A DNA stretch of 11,231 nt, from positions 5,885 through 17,115 of the forward strand of contig DDPL01000043.1 in NCBI GenBank assembly GCA_002342175.1, written 5' to 3'. Source of the stretch: Legionellales bacterium UBA2469. Lineage in GTDB: Bacteria > Pseudomonadota > Gammaproteobacteria > Legionellales > Legionellaceae. Under the pieces are notes generated by a model. That model was given only the letters and a program-made list of their open reading frames with translations. It made no database searches and was not told the origin of the DNA. Position 1 is the first letter of the stretch. Each line of letters begins with the position of its first letter. Positions 1 through 6,852 of this stretch are shown in pieces. A program made the translations under genes and the position numbers.

Positions 1-252
1 AGGAAGTTCCGGAAGAAGGCCTGATATTGCAGCATGTACGCAATCAGTTGGTGTACCGCGCAGGGCGTAATAATGATTATCTAATTCGGTGATTCGCAAA
101 GGATTTCCAAGCGTTAATGAGCTACTCGTTCCACTACAATCGACCTCAGGTGCTATGACAGTAATTTGAGCAATCGCTGCCAATTTTTCACGAAGCACCA
201 ATAATCCTTTTGCCAATACTCCATCATCATTAGAAATTAATAATTTTAGCAT
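1..252 (-). CDS. surE: 5'/3'-nucleotidase SurE, N-terminal 84 residues (3' end outside window)
   Basis: SurE is a metal-dependent phosphatase that removes phosphate from nucleoside 5'- and 3'-monophosphates and short polyphosphates. It acts in the cytoplasm and is linked to stationary-phase and stress survival. The visible part starts MLKLLISNDDG, the family's N-terminal signature, with the metal-binding pair at Asp9-Asp10. It continues with the conserved CSGTSSSLTL segment (metal-ligand Ser expected at Ser40) and the GTPTDCV motif at residues 66-72. About two thirds of the protein, including the conserved Asn metal ligand, lies beyond the left edge. The start follows the stop of the upstream small secreted protein by one base, so the two are almost certainly co-transcribed and probably translationally coupled. 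The GGAG that could serve as ribosome site lies about 13 nt upstream, inside the previous gene. In many proteobacteria surE sits next to pcm, nlpD and rpoS. Here its upstream neighbours are different; the downstream side is not visible. Confidence 0.95.
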   Translation of the reverse strand, partial: MLKLLISNDDGVLAKGLLVLREKLAAIAQITVIAPEVDCSGTSSSLTLGNPLRITELDNHYYALRGTPTDCVHAAISGLLPELP

Positions 253-253
253 T

Positions 254-574
254 TTATTTCGGTGACTCCAGCCATCCCACGATTGCCAACATCACTTCTA
301 ATTGGCGGTCAATTTTTTCTACATCTTCTGAATCTGGTGTTAAACTTTTCTGATATTGAAGAGACATAATCTTAATACCATATGCTTGCGGGCTTTGTTG
401 TAGATCTTCAACATTATCACGAATAGAAATTGCATCATCTCTTAATTTAAGACATTCATCATCTAAACTTGAAAACATTTGACATGATTGCCAATCATCA
501 ATAACTTTTTGGGGGTTAAAAGCACTCACAGTTACTATATAAAGTAATGTACCCAGTATCAATAAAACTCGCAT
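254..574 (-). CDS. Small secreted protein of unknown function
   Basis: I do not recognise this 106-residue protein. It begins with a short signal peptide: Arg2, a hydrophobic core at residues 3-16, and a likely signal peptidase I site after Val-Ser-Ala18. The mature part of about 88 residues is mostly charged and probably helical. It carries two cysteines (31 and 41) that could form a disulfide in the periplasm. No catalytic motif or lipobox is visible. A weak ribosome site (TTTGAG) lies about 9 nt upstream of the ATG. The gene lies 66 nt downstream of the chagasin-like inhibitor and ends 1 nt before surE on the same strand, so it belongs to the same leftward run. A periplasmic location is inferred from the signal peptide only. 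The coding call rests on the signal peptide, the uninterrupted frame and the tight spacing to surE. Confidence 0.8.
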   Translation of the reverse strand: MRVLLILGTLLYIVTVSAFNPQKVIDDWQSCQMFSSLDDECLKLRDDAISIRDNVEDLQQSPQAYGIKIMSLQYQKSLTPDSEDVEKIDRQLEVMLAIVGWLESPK

Positions 575-640
575 GAATGATGACTCAAATTAAAATTAAA
601 TTCTAAAGATTGATTCTATCCTGTGCATTCTGAGAATTCA

Positions 641-1018
641 CTAATTTTTTGAAATATTTTGTTTTTTAGTGCTAACATGTATTCGTTGTATAAGCCCTGA
701 TTTCTTTTCCCAAGGTCTGACATATTTTAATGATATCCATTGGTTAACACTTTTTTCAGGATTTTTAATTGAAAATATAAACTTTTGATATCCACCGCTT
801 CCAATAAGGATCGTTTGAGATTGATTATACTCTGAACTCATTAAAATCAGATTTTCTTTTGAATATTTCACTACTTCCCAACGGTAACCCGTTGTTGGGT
901 TTGATTTTAGTTCAAAAGAAAATTGAGATTGATTAGGATGTAAAAAAACCACCATATCCTTTGAATAAGCACATGGTGGTAAGGTCAGTACGAATAATAA
1001 TAAAGTTTTAAAAAACAT
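641..1018 (-). CDS. Secreted chagasin-family (I42) cysteine-protease inhibitor
   Basis: Chagasin-family proteins are small immunoglobulin-like domains that plug papain-type cysteine proteases with three loops. All three loop signatures are visible in this 125-residue form: NPTTGYRW at residues 40-47 (loop BC), GSGGYQKF at 73-80 (loop DE, usually GxGG) and YVRPWE at 99-104 (loop FG). A signal peptide occupies residues 1-19, with a likely cleavage after Ala-Tyr-Ser. A cysteine at position 16 does not make a convincing lipobox. I chose this start because it puts the signal peptide at the N-terminus and begins 4 nt after the stop of the upstream gene. An in-frame ATG at 1057 would add 13 residues and overlap that gene by 35 nt. 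The inhibitor probably acts in the periplasm or outside the cell, either against the cell's own papain-like proteases or against those of a host or predator. The actual target cannot be read from the sequence. Confidence 0.88.
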   Translation of the reverse strand: MFFKTLLLFVLTLPPCAYSKDMVVFLHPNQSQFSFELKSNPTTGYRWEVVKYSKENLILMSSEYNQSQTILIGSGGYQKFIFSIKNPEKSVNQWISLKYVRPWEKKSGLIQRIHVSTKKQNISKN

Positions 1019-1022
1019 ATTT

Positions 1023-1301
1023 TTACTTAGCTTTGGATTTTGCAACTTTCTTAGCAACAGGTTTTACATCTAGGTGACATTCACCCATGCTTTCACCGCA
1101 TTCTTGTGAACGACAGCAAGGACATCTTAAACAATGACCTTTAAATAAACATAAACCAACAATTAACATTCCTAGCAAGCCTAAGCCACTGAAAGAAACC
1201 AATGTTGCTAATGCTCCTAGAAGAATTAACAGAAAACCAAAAATTTCAGTTTTATGATGCAATAAGGATGCAAAAAAACCACATTTTTTTTCCTTGTCCA
1301 T
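1023..1301 (-). CDS. Small membrane protein with a Cys/His cluster and Lys/Ala-rich tail
   Basis: I do not recognise this 92-residue protein. Residues 19-52 are strongly hydrophobic with a central Gly-rich turn (GLGLLG), enough for a membrane hairpin or one long helix. It is followed by a dense cluster, HCLRCPCC at 56-63, then Cys68 and Cys75-His76. With Cys7 and Cys51 this makes eight cysteines in 92 residues. The C-terminus (80-92) is basic, of AKKVAKSKAK type. The cluster could bind a metal or form disulfides; either is inference. I chose the ATG at 1301 because GAGAGG lies about 7 nt upstream, a strong ribosome site. The longer frame from 1343 has no such site. It is the first gene of the leftward run that continues with the chagasin-like inhibitor 4 nt downstream. 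A possible promoter (TTATCA, 17 nt, TTATAT at 1333-1361) is weak and I do not list it separately. Confidence 0.75.
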   Translation of the reverse strand: MDKEKKCGFFASLLHHKTEIFGFLLILLGALATLVSFSGLGLLGMLIVGLCLFKGHCLRCPCCRSQECGESMGECHLDVKPVAKKVAKSKAK

Positions 1302-1446
1302 GATTATCCTCTCATATGAATGACGTACCTCTATATAAATCATAGAACATTTTATTGATAATAGATATAATTGTTTAAAAAAAAATATTTTATTTCAATA
1401 TTACTACAATTAATCATGTGATAAGCATTTAAAATTTTTTTAGATA

Positions 1447-1475
1447 TTGCCATTGCAAAAAATGAAAGACATAAT
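1447..1475 (+). promoter_or_regulatory. Putative sigma70-type promoter of sohB
   Basis: TTGCCA at 1447-1452 and CATAAT at 1470-1475 are separated by 17 nt. The -35 box matches the consensus at five of six positions, and so does the -10 box. Transcription would begin near 1482, leaving a leader of about 24 nt that contains AAGGAA, an adequate ribosome site 6 nt before the sohB ATG. The call comes from sequence match only. Confidence 0.6.
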
Positions 1476-1505
1476 CCCTTAATTATTACATGACAAGGAA
1501 ATTAT

Positions 1506-2453
1506 ATGGATTTCTTAAGCAATTTTGGGTTGTTTTTTTTTAAAACGATAACAATACTCAGCTCTATACTCATCATTTTAGGTTTCATATTCTCTCAAAA
1601 GAAACGTTTGACTGAATCGATGAATGTAACATGTCTGAATGAAATGATTCATGAAGAAAAACAAAACATTATTAAAAAATTAAAATGGAAACATCTAGAT
1701 TTAAAATTTAAAAAGCAAGAGCTTGTAAAAAAACCTAAAATTTTTATTTTAGATTTCAATGGTGATTTAAAAGCATCTCAATCTCAACAATTACGAAATG
1801 AAATAACCTCCATTGTTTCAATAGCCCAACCTGGGGACGAAGTCATGATTCGACTTGATAGCCCTGGTGGTTCAGTCAATGGATACGGACTTGCAGCCTC
1901 CCAAATTGAGCGTTTGCGACAACATCATTTGCCTGTAACTGTTTGTATCGACCAAGTTGCAGCTAGTGGTGGCTATCTCATGGCTTGTATTGCGAATAAA
2001 ATTCTCGCCGCCCCCTTTGCCATTGTTGGATCAATTGGTGTTATTTCTCAAATACCAAACTTTAATAAGTGGTTAAAAAAACATGATATTGATTTCGAGC
2101 AAATTACCGCCGGTGAATATAAACGCACACTCACTATTTTCGGCGAAAATACCAATGAAGGTCGAAAAAAATATGCTGAAGATTTAGAGAAAATACACCA
2201 CCACTTTAAGCAGCATGTGTGTATATACCGCCCACAGTTACAGATTGAAAAGGTTGCAACCGGTGAGCATTGGTTGGCATCTGATGGATTGAGTTTAGGA
2301 CTTGTTGATGAGTTAAAAACAAGTGATGAATGGATATTAGAACACACCAACAGCCATCAATTGATCCATGTAAAAAAACAGAAAGTCCCAACAATCGTCG
2401 AGAAATTTCTAAAGCCTTCTATTTCAGATATTTTAGAGTATTTGAAAAAATAA
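1506..2453 (+). CDS. sohB: SohB-like inner-membrane serine protease (S49 family)
   Basis: SohB is an inner-membrane protease related to signal peptide peptidase SppA and uses a Ser-Lys dyad. This 315-residue protein has one N-terminal membrane segment (about residues 7-29), then a basic linker, then the S49 domain. Visible landmarks are the substrate-groove motif RLDSPGGSVNGYG (116-128), the nucleophile Ser154 in VAASGGY, and the general base Lys206 in GEYKRTLT. Both catalytic residues are spaced as in E. coli SohB (Ser178, Lys230; recalled). The protein is about 30 residues shorter than the 349-residue E. coli protein, mainly in the N-terminal linker and at the C-terminus. The catalytic domain faces the periplasm in the family. 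The start is supported by AAGGAA just upstream. It is a single-gene unit with its own promoter and a hairpin terminator beginning at the stop codon. A run of nine T in codons 10-13 is unusual. Confidence 0.93.
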   Translation: MDFLSNFGLFFFKTITILSSILIILGFIFSQKKRLTESMNVTCLNEMIHEEKQNIIKKLKWKHLDLKFKKQELVKKPKIFILDFNGDLKASQSQQLRNEITSIVSIAQPGDEVMIRLDSPGGSVNGYGLAASQIERLRQHHLPVTVCIDQVAASGGYLMACIANKILAAPFAIVGSIGVISQIPNFNKWLKKHDIDFEQITAGEYKRTLTIFGENTNEGRKKYAEDLEKIHHHFKQHVCIYRPQLQIEKVATGEHWLASDGLSLGLVDELKTSDEWILEHTNSHQLIHVKKQKVPTIVEKFLKPSISDILEYLKK

Positions 2454-2474
2454 CTGTGTGTAAACACACAGTTA
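2451..2474. terminator. Bidirectional hairpin terminator between sohB and the convergent small gene
   Basis: A perfect 10-bp inverted repeat (TAACTGTGTG and CACACAGTTA) flanks a TAAA loop. Read leftward, the stem is followed by a clear run of six T, a typical Rho-independent terminator for the minus-strand genes. Read rightward, the following bases are only moderately T-rich (TTTAT), so termination of sohB is probably weaker. The stop codons of both convergent genes are the outer three bases of the stem: sohB at 2451-2453 and the 57-residue protein at 2472-2474. Confidence 0.8.
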
Positions 2475-2645
2475 TTTATCAGAACTTTCTTTGGACTGTT
2501 CTTCTTTAGGTTTTTCTTCTGCATTTTTAGAATGTTCTTTTTTAATATCATCTACAATGATATTGATAGTTGAACGAATGTCTTTGACGATTTTGCCTGC
2601 CATTTCACCTAATTCGTCCATGTTTTGTGGTATTTTAAAGCCCAT
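2472..2645 (-). CDS. 57-residue highly charged protein of unknown function
   Basis: I do not recognise this small protein. It reads MGFKIPQNMDELGEMAGKIV at the start, then a helical region rich in Ile, Asp and Lys (21-38), and ends in a disordered Lys/Glu/Ser tail (about 39-57). The first 38 residues could form an amphipathic helix; there is no signal peptide or membrane segment. Support for coding comes from a strong ribosome site (GGGAG 8 nt upstream of the ATG), a near-consensus promoter upstream, and a terminator that starts at its stop codon. An overlapping ATG 5 nt upstream is out of frame. The gene lies 89 nt downstream of the Cys-rich secreted protein on the same strand, so it could also be reached by read-through from dnaE. 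It is likely cytoplasmic. Confidence 0.75.
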   Translation of the reverse strand: MGFKIPQNMDELGEMAGKIVKDIRSTINIIVDDIKKEHSKNAEEKPKEEQSKESSDK

Positions 2646-2700
2646 GTCATTCTCCCGTTAGACTAAGCAATCAAATCCTAAATTTGGATTCTTAACTTTA

Positions 2701-2727
2701 AGTATAGACCATTTCTGTATTTGTCAA
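2701..2727 (-). promoter_or_regulatory. Putative promoter of the 57-residue protein gene
   Basis: On the minus strand a perfect TTGACA (2722-2727) is followed after 15 nt by TATACT (2701-2706, five of six consensus bases). The spacer is shorter than the ideal 17 nt. A start near 2694 would give a leader of about 50 nt that includes a weak imperfect hairpin (AATCC with GGATT, about 2673-2692) before the GGGAG ribosome site. The position, between the Cys-rich gene and the small gene, fits an independent promoter. Confidence 0.5.
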
Positions 2728-2734
2728 ATTTATG

Positions 2735-3325
2735 TTAATCCCTTGAACAAATAATATACTCAAAACCTTTACAGCTCTCCTCAAAACATAAGGCTGATGT
2801 TCCAATTTCTTTAGCAGCCGGCACGGATTTTGGTTTTGATATTTCCTTTACGTGTAAATAGCCTTGCCAACGACAAAAGGCGTAGGCGGCTCGTTTACCA
2901 CATTGTTTTTTATTTGCGTAACACCAAGACATAGGATACTTATGCCATTTTGGACGGACGAACATTTCCTGACGATAATCGGAATTTGGAATGGTTCGAT
3001 ATGTTCGCTCTCCTGCACATTCAATCCACTCAAACCCATCACATTTCCATCCTCGACACATATTTTTTCCGGAAATATAGTTTGTTAAACCAACATTACG
3101 CGCTTTACGAAATCTTTTAGCATGATGATAGCCCATCAATTGACAATATGCTGTTGCAACTTCCTTTCCACATTGAGTCTTGGTTTCATTACAATAATTA
3201 AGTGCTTGTTTATGAAATATTGGTTGCCAAAACATATGATAAATCTTGGCGCCATTGCCGGGTAATGTAGATGCATAAACCGTCGAAAACGACAGGAGGA
3301 ATAATATAATCTTCCACTCAAACAT
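2735..3325 (-). CDS. Secreted protein with two 90-residue copies of a six-cysteine domain
   Basis: This 196-residue protein starts with a signal peptide (hydrophobic core 6-16, likely cleavage after Val-Tyr-Ala18). The mature part is a tandem duplication. Cysteines 45, 52, 61, 90, 95 and 103 in copy one correspond exactly to 135, 142, 151, 180, 185 and 193 in copy two, each 90 residues later. Each copy also shows CGK..A.A.C...GY and, near its end, C-x4-C-(D/K)GFE-x3-C. The arrangement implies three disulfides per domain in an oxidising compartment. From memory, similar single-copy Cys-rich domains occur in bacterial and plant secreted proteins without known function, but I cannot name a family. 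The ATG at 3325 has AAGGA 8 nt upstream. The gene begins 24 nt after the dnaE stop on the same strand, so it is probably co-transcribed with dnaE. No catalytic motif is visible. Confidence 0.85.
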   Translation of the reverse strand: MFEWKIILFLLSFSTVYASTLPGNGAKIYHMFWQPIFHKQALNYCNETKTQCGKEVATAYCQLMGYHHAKRFRKARNVGLTNYISGKNMCRGWKCDGFEWIECAGERTYRTIPNSDYRQEMFVRPKWHKYPMSWCYANKKQCGKRAAYAFCRWQGYLHVKEISKPKSVPAAKEIGTSALCFEESCKGFEYIICSRD

Positions 3326-3349
3326 AGTACAAATCCTTTTAGATATGAT

Positions 3350-6300
3350 TTATGATTTTATCTGATGCACATATTTGAAATCAACATGTTCATGCGATAA
3401 CAATGTTCTCAACGCATTAATTAATTCTTGTGAAGGCTTTATTCGCCAATTTTCGCCCAGTTTAATATGTACATTAAATTTCTTATCATGTACATCCATG
3501 CGTACTTCAGTATCCCCCGGATAAGTACTTAGCATTCTTTGTATAGTCTCTAATTTTTGTTGTTCATGCGTGGATAATTTTAAAATTAAATACATCAGAT
3601 AATGTTCTCGTGCATCAGCGTAGCCCATAATTTTTTGAACAACCACTCGATTTCTTTGTTTGATTGGGTCTAAACTCACTTCACCCTCAATAAGAACCAA
3701 ATCACCAGAGCCAAAATTTTGCATCGAATCAGGAATTTTTTCAGGGAAAAGAATCATATCTAACGAAAAATCCCCTTGAGTCAGGGACATAATAATAATC
3801 GGTTTACCTTTTTTAGTTATCATCTTACGCCATTCAGTAATTTGTCCACATAAACGAACGACTTTTTGGGTTGTCGTTGCTATAGAGGATAATGGTAAAC
3901 ATAAGTCTCGAAATTCATGGACAATTTCATCCGAAGGATGTCCGCTCACATACCAACCCAATGTTTCTTTTTCACCTGCTAACATCTGATACAATGACCA
4001 CTCCGGCTGAATCTTAACCTCGATATGTTGTTCATCATCAAACAAAGAAAAAAGATTGCTTTGACCAAATTGCTGATTTTGCCAATTTTGTGCGCCTAAT
4101 TTCATCGCTTCTTCTAGGTGATTCCATTGCGCTGAACGCGTTTCAGGAAACTCATCTAGCGCTCCACTTTTAATTAAGGCCTCAAGCACCCGTTTATTAA
4201 TTTTTCTCAAATCCACACGTTTACATACATCATAAATCGATTGAAATACCCCATTTTGATTTCTTTCATCAACAATATACTCTACAGCCGATTCACCAAT
4301 ACCTTTAACAGCTCCAATACCATACTCAATATCAGTATCCGATAAAACCCGAAAAATATATTGTGATTTTTGAATTGATGGACGATGCACATTTAAGCCC
4401 ATACGTTTGCACTCTCTGAGCATATGTACTACTTTATCTGTATTATCCATATCAGATGATAGAACAGCCGCCATAAAAGCAGCTGGGTAATGTGTCTTTA
4501 ACCAAGCGGTTTGATAAGAAACCAATGCATATGCTGCTGAGTGTGATTTATTAAATCCATACCCCGCAAACTTTTCCATTAAATCAAAAATTTGTGAAGC
4601 GATATCTAGATCGATCCCCCGTTTTTCAGCCCCATCTAAAAAAATCGTTCGTTGTTTAGCCATTTCTTCAGGTTTTTTCTTCCCCATTGCGCGTCGCAAT
4701 AAATCTGCCGCCCCCAATGTATAATTTGCAAGAACCTGCGCAATTTGCATGACTTGTTCTTGGTATAAAATAACACCATAAGTTGGTTTTAAAATGGATT
4801 CTAAATCGGGGTGTAAATAGACTATTGGGGCACGTCCTTGCTTTCTATCGATAAAGTCATCGACCATCCCTGATTGCAATGGTCCTGGTCGAAACAAAGC
4901 CACAAGTGCAACAATATCCTCAAAGCAATCGGGTTTAAGACGTGTAATTAATTCTTGCATTCCTCGCGATTCTAATTGAAAAACCGCGGTCGTAAAGCCA
5001 CTTTGTAAGAGTTCAAAGGTCTTTGCATCATCTAATGGAATATGAGCTATATTTATCTTAATATCCGGTTTTACTTCTTTGAGCATACGGATCGCATCAT
5101 CAATAATGGTAAGTGTTCGCAAGCCCAAAAAGTCAAATTTAACCAATCCTACAGCTTCAACATCATCTTTATCGAATTGACTCACCTTCTGCGTCGAATT
5201 TTCTTCACAATAAACCGCTGAAAAATCAGTCAACATTGAGGGCGCAATCACGACACCACCAGCATGCTTACCAGCATTTCTTGTGATGCCTTCTAACTTT
5301 TGTGCTAAATCAAGTAGTTCTTTAACATCGTCTTCTTCTTGATAGCGACGCAATAATTCAGGTTCTTGGGATAAGGCATTGGCCAATGTCATTCCAATTT
5401 CAAATGGAATTAACTTGGCAATTTTATCGACGAAGCTATAAGGAAAACTTAAAACACGACCTACGTCCCTCACAACCGCTTTTGCAGCCATGGTTCCAAA
5501 CGTAATAATCTGAGCAACGCTATCACGGCCATAATGTCGAGCAACATAATCAATTACTCGATCACGCCCAACCATGCAAAAATCGACATCAAAATCAGGC
5601 ATGGATACCCTTTCTGGATTTAAAAAGCGCTCAAACAGCAAGTCATATTCTAATGGGTCTAAATCCGTAATACCCAAAGAGTAAGCCACCAATGACCCTG
5701 CTCCTGAACCTCTCCCAGGTCCAACAGGGATTTGATTGTCTTTTGCCCATTGAATAAAGTCAGCTACGATAAGAAAATATCCCGGGAATCCCATATCATT
5801 AATAACTTTAAGTTCAAAAGCTAATCGTTCATGGTAAATATCCTGACTATATTTTCCCGAAACGTAAGGCAAACGTTTAAGCAAGCCCTCTTCCGCTGAC
5901 TGTTTTAAATAAGCTTCGACAGCCATTTCATTTGGTGTTGGAAAGTTTGGTAAATAGCTTTTTCCAAGTGTTAACGGAACATTACATCGCTTTGCAATTT
6001 CAATGCTATTCTTCAGCGCTTGTGGTAAATCAACAAATAATTCACACATTTCACGCTGAGATTTCAAATACTGATCTTCTGTGTGGCTTTTAGGGCGAGT
6101 CGGATCTGCAAGGACACGACCTTGATGAATACAAACTCGGGCTTCATGGGCCTCAAAATCATTTTTTTCAATAAAACAAGCTGAATTTGTAGCAACAAGC
6201 GGTAATTGATACTCATCAGCAAATTGAATAACTTGATGGTTCAACTTTGATTCATAATCAAAGCCTAGACGTTGAATTTCTAAATAGAAACGATTGTGAA

Positions 6301-6796
6301 ATATTTGTTGCCATTGTTGAATAAAAATTCTCGCTTGAACCAAATTATCGCTAAGAATAGCCTGCCCAATATCACCTAGTGCAGCTCCTGATAATGCAAT
6401 TAAACCTTCATGATGATTTTGAATCCATTCAAAATAGATTCTTGGTTTTCCTTGGATTTGGCCTTTCTCATAGGCGAGAGAAACTAATTCGGTGAGATTG
6501 CGATATCCCTCGGGTGTCATGCAAAGTAAAACTAGAGAGTATAATTTAGTCACATCATTTGCATATTGAACTTGAACTTCACAACCAATAATTGGTTTTA
6601 ATCCATATTGTATTGATGTTTTATAATGCTTGACCACTGCAAATAAGTTCATCGAATCAGTGATAGCAACAGCAGGCATTTTGTCTCTAGCAACCGCTTC
6701 CATCAATTCATCTATTCGTATCATGCCATCTTGTATCGAATACTCCGAATGGACTCTTAAATGTATAAAAGATTTTTCTTGAATATCAGATGGCAT
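3350..6796 (-). CDS. dnaE: DNA polymerase III alpha subunit
   Basis: This is the replicative polymerase subunit that extends DNA as part of the Pol III core (with epsilon and theta) on the beta clamp. The 1148 residues compare with 1160 in E. coli. Domains in order: PHP (about 1-270, starting HLRVHSEYS), palm and thumb (271-510), fingers (511-830), a helix-hairpin-helix region (about 830-890), an OB fold (about 975-1060) and the C-terminal tau-binding part (about 1075-1148). The catalytic aspartates are Asp401 and Asp403 in PDFDVDF and Asp555 in KFDFLGLRTLT, at the same numbers as in E. coli. QSNLF at 912-916 is an internal beta-clamp-binding motif at the place of E. coli QADMF. The start gives an N-terminus colinear with E. 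coli and no other start is near. The ribosome site is weak (GTGG then six T). The gene probably has its own promoter inside the upstream terminator. Confidence 0.98.
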   Translation of the reverse strand: MPSDIQEKSFIHLRVHSEYSIQDGMIRIDELMEAVARDKMPAVAITDSMNLFAVVKHYKTSIQYGLKPIIGCEVQVQYANDVTKLYSLVLLCMTPEGYRNLTELVSLAYEKGQIQGKPRIYFEWIQNHHEGLIALSGAALGDIGQAILSDNLVQARIFIQQWQQIFHNRFYLEIQRLGFDYESKLNHQVIQFADEYQLPLVATNSACFIEKNDFEAHEARVCIHQGRVLADPTRPKSHTEDQYLKSQREMCELFVDLPQALKNSIEIAKRCNVPLTLGKSYLPNFPTPNEMAVEAYLKQSAEEGLLKRLPYVSGKYSQDIYHERLAFELKVINDMGFPGYFLIVADFIQWAKDNQIPVGPGRGSGAGSLVAYSLGITDLDPLEYDLLFERFLNPERVSMPDFDVDFCMVGRDRVIDYVARHYGRDSVAQIITFGTMAAKAVVRDVGRVLSFPYSFVDKIAKLIPFEIGMTLANALSQEPELLRRYQEEDDVKELLDLAQKLEGITRNAGKHAGGVVIAPSMLTDFSAVYCEENSTQKVSQFDKDDVEAVGLVKFDFLGLRTLTIIDDAIRMLKEVKPDIKINIAHIPLDDAKTFELLQSGFTTAVFQLESRGMQELITRLKPDCFEDIVALVALFRPGPLQSGMVDDFIDRKQGRAPIVYLHPDLESILKPTYGVILYQEQVMQIAQVLANYTLGAADLLRRAMGKKKPEEMAKQRTIFLDGAEKRGIDLDIASQIFDLMEKFAGYGFNKSHSAAYALVSYQTAWLKTHYPAAFMAAVLSSDMDNTDKVVHMLRECKRMGLNVHRPSIQKSQYIFRVLSDTDIEYGIGAVKGIGESAVEYIVDERNQNGVFQSIYDVCKRVDLRKINKRVLEALIKSGALDEFPETRSAQWNHLEEAMKLGAQNWQNQQFGQSNLFSLFDDEQHIEVKIQPEWSLYQMLAGEKETLGWYVSGHPSDEIVHEFRDLCLPLSSIATTTQKVVRLCGQITEWRKMITKKGKPIIIMSLTQGDFSLDMILFPEKIPDSMQNFGSGDLVLIEGEVSLDPIKQRNRVVVQKIMGYADAREHYLMYLILKLSTHEQQKLETIQRMLSTYPGDTEVRMDVHDKKFNVHIKLGENWRIKPSQELINALRTLLSHEHVDFKYVHQIKS

Positions 6797-6838
6797 AAAA
6801 AACCACGAGAATGATAAAAGGTTATTTTAGCATTCTCG
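6797..6838 (-). terminator. Rho-independent terminator of the upstream gene, ending at the dnaE start codon
   Basis: Read leftward, CGAGAATG (6838-6831) pairs with CATTCTCG (6813-6806). Inside lies one mismatch, a further 5 bp of A/T pairs, and a 5-nt loop. Three bases after the stem comes a run of six T (6802-6797) that directly touches the dnaE ATG at 6796-6794. Read rightward no T-run follows, so it is directional. It should stop transcripts from the gene for the 201-residue protein. Confidence 0.8.
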
Positions 6839-6852
6839 GTATACGACAGCAA
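6824..6852 (-). promoter_or_regulatory. Putative dnaE promoter embedded in the terminator
   Basis: On the minus strand TTGCTG (6852-6847) and TAAAAT (6829-6824) are 17 nt apart. A TG one base upstream of the -10 box makes it an extended -10 element. The -35 box begins at the base directly after the stop codon of the upstream gene. The -10 box lies in the inner stem and loop of the terminator. A start near 6816 would give a leader of about 20 nt lacking the left arm of the hairpin, so the promoter's own transcripts could not form the terminator. This is inferred from sequence match and spacing. Confidence 0.6.

Noticed and set aside
615..645. Inverted repeat near ATTCTGAGAAT with a CTGT nearby, as a possible LexA or operator site
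   Set aside because: The CTGT is not matched by ACAG at the spacing of a LexA box, and the repeat is too short to support an operator call.
1019..1057. Upstream ATG extending the chagasin-like protein by 13 residues
   Set aside because: It would overlap the preceding gene by 35 nt and bury the signal peptide behind a polar extension. The ATG at 1018 lies 4 nt after the upstream stop and gives a normal signal peptide.
1333..1361. Minus-strand promoter TTATCA, 17 nt, TTATAT for the Cys-cluster gene
   Set aside because: The spacing is good but the -10 box matches consensus at only three positions in a very AT-rich region, so it is too weak to list as a feature.
2048..2394. Minus-strand open frames inside sohB
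   Set aside because: They lie fully within a well-supported protease gene, have no ribosome site, and their translations show no recognisable domain.
2864..3088. Plus-strand open frame across the Cys-rich gene
   Set aside because: It is antisense to a gene with a signal peptide and conserved repeat structure, and has no promoter or family signature of its own.
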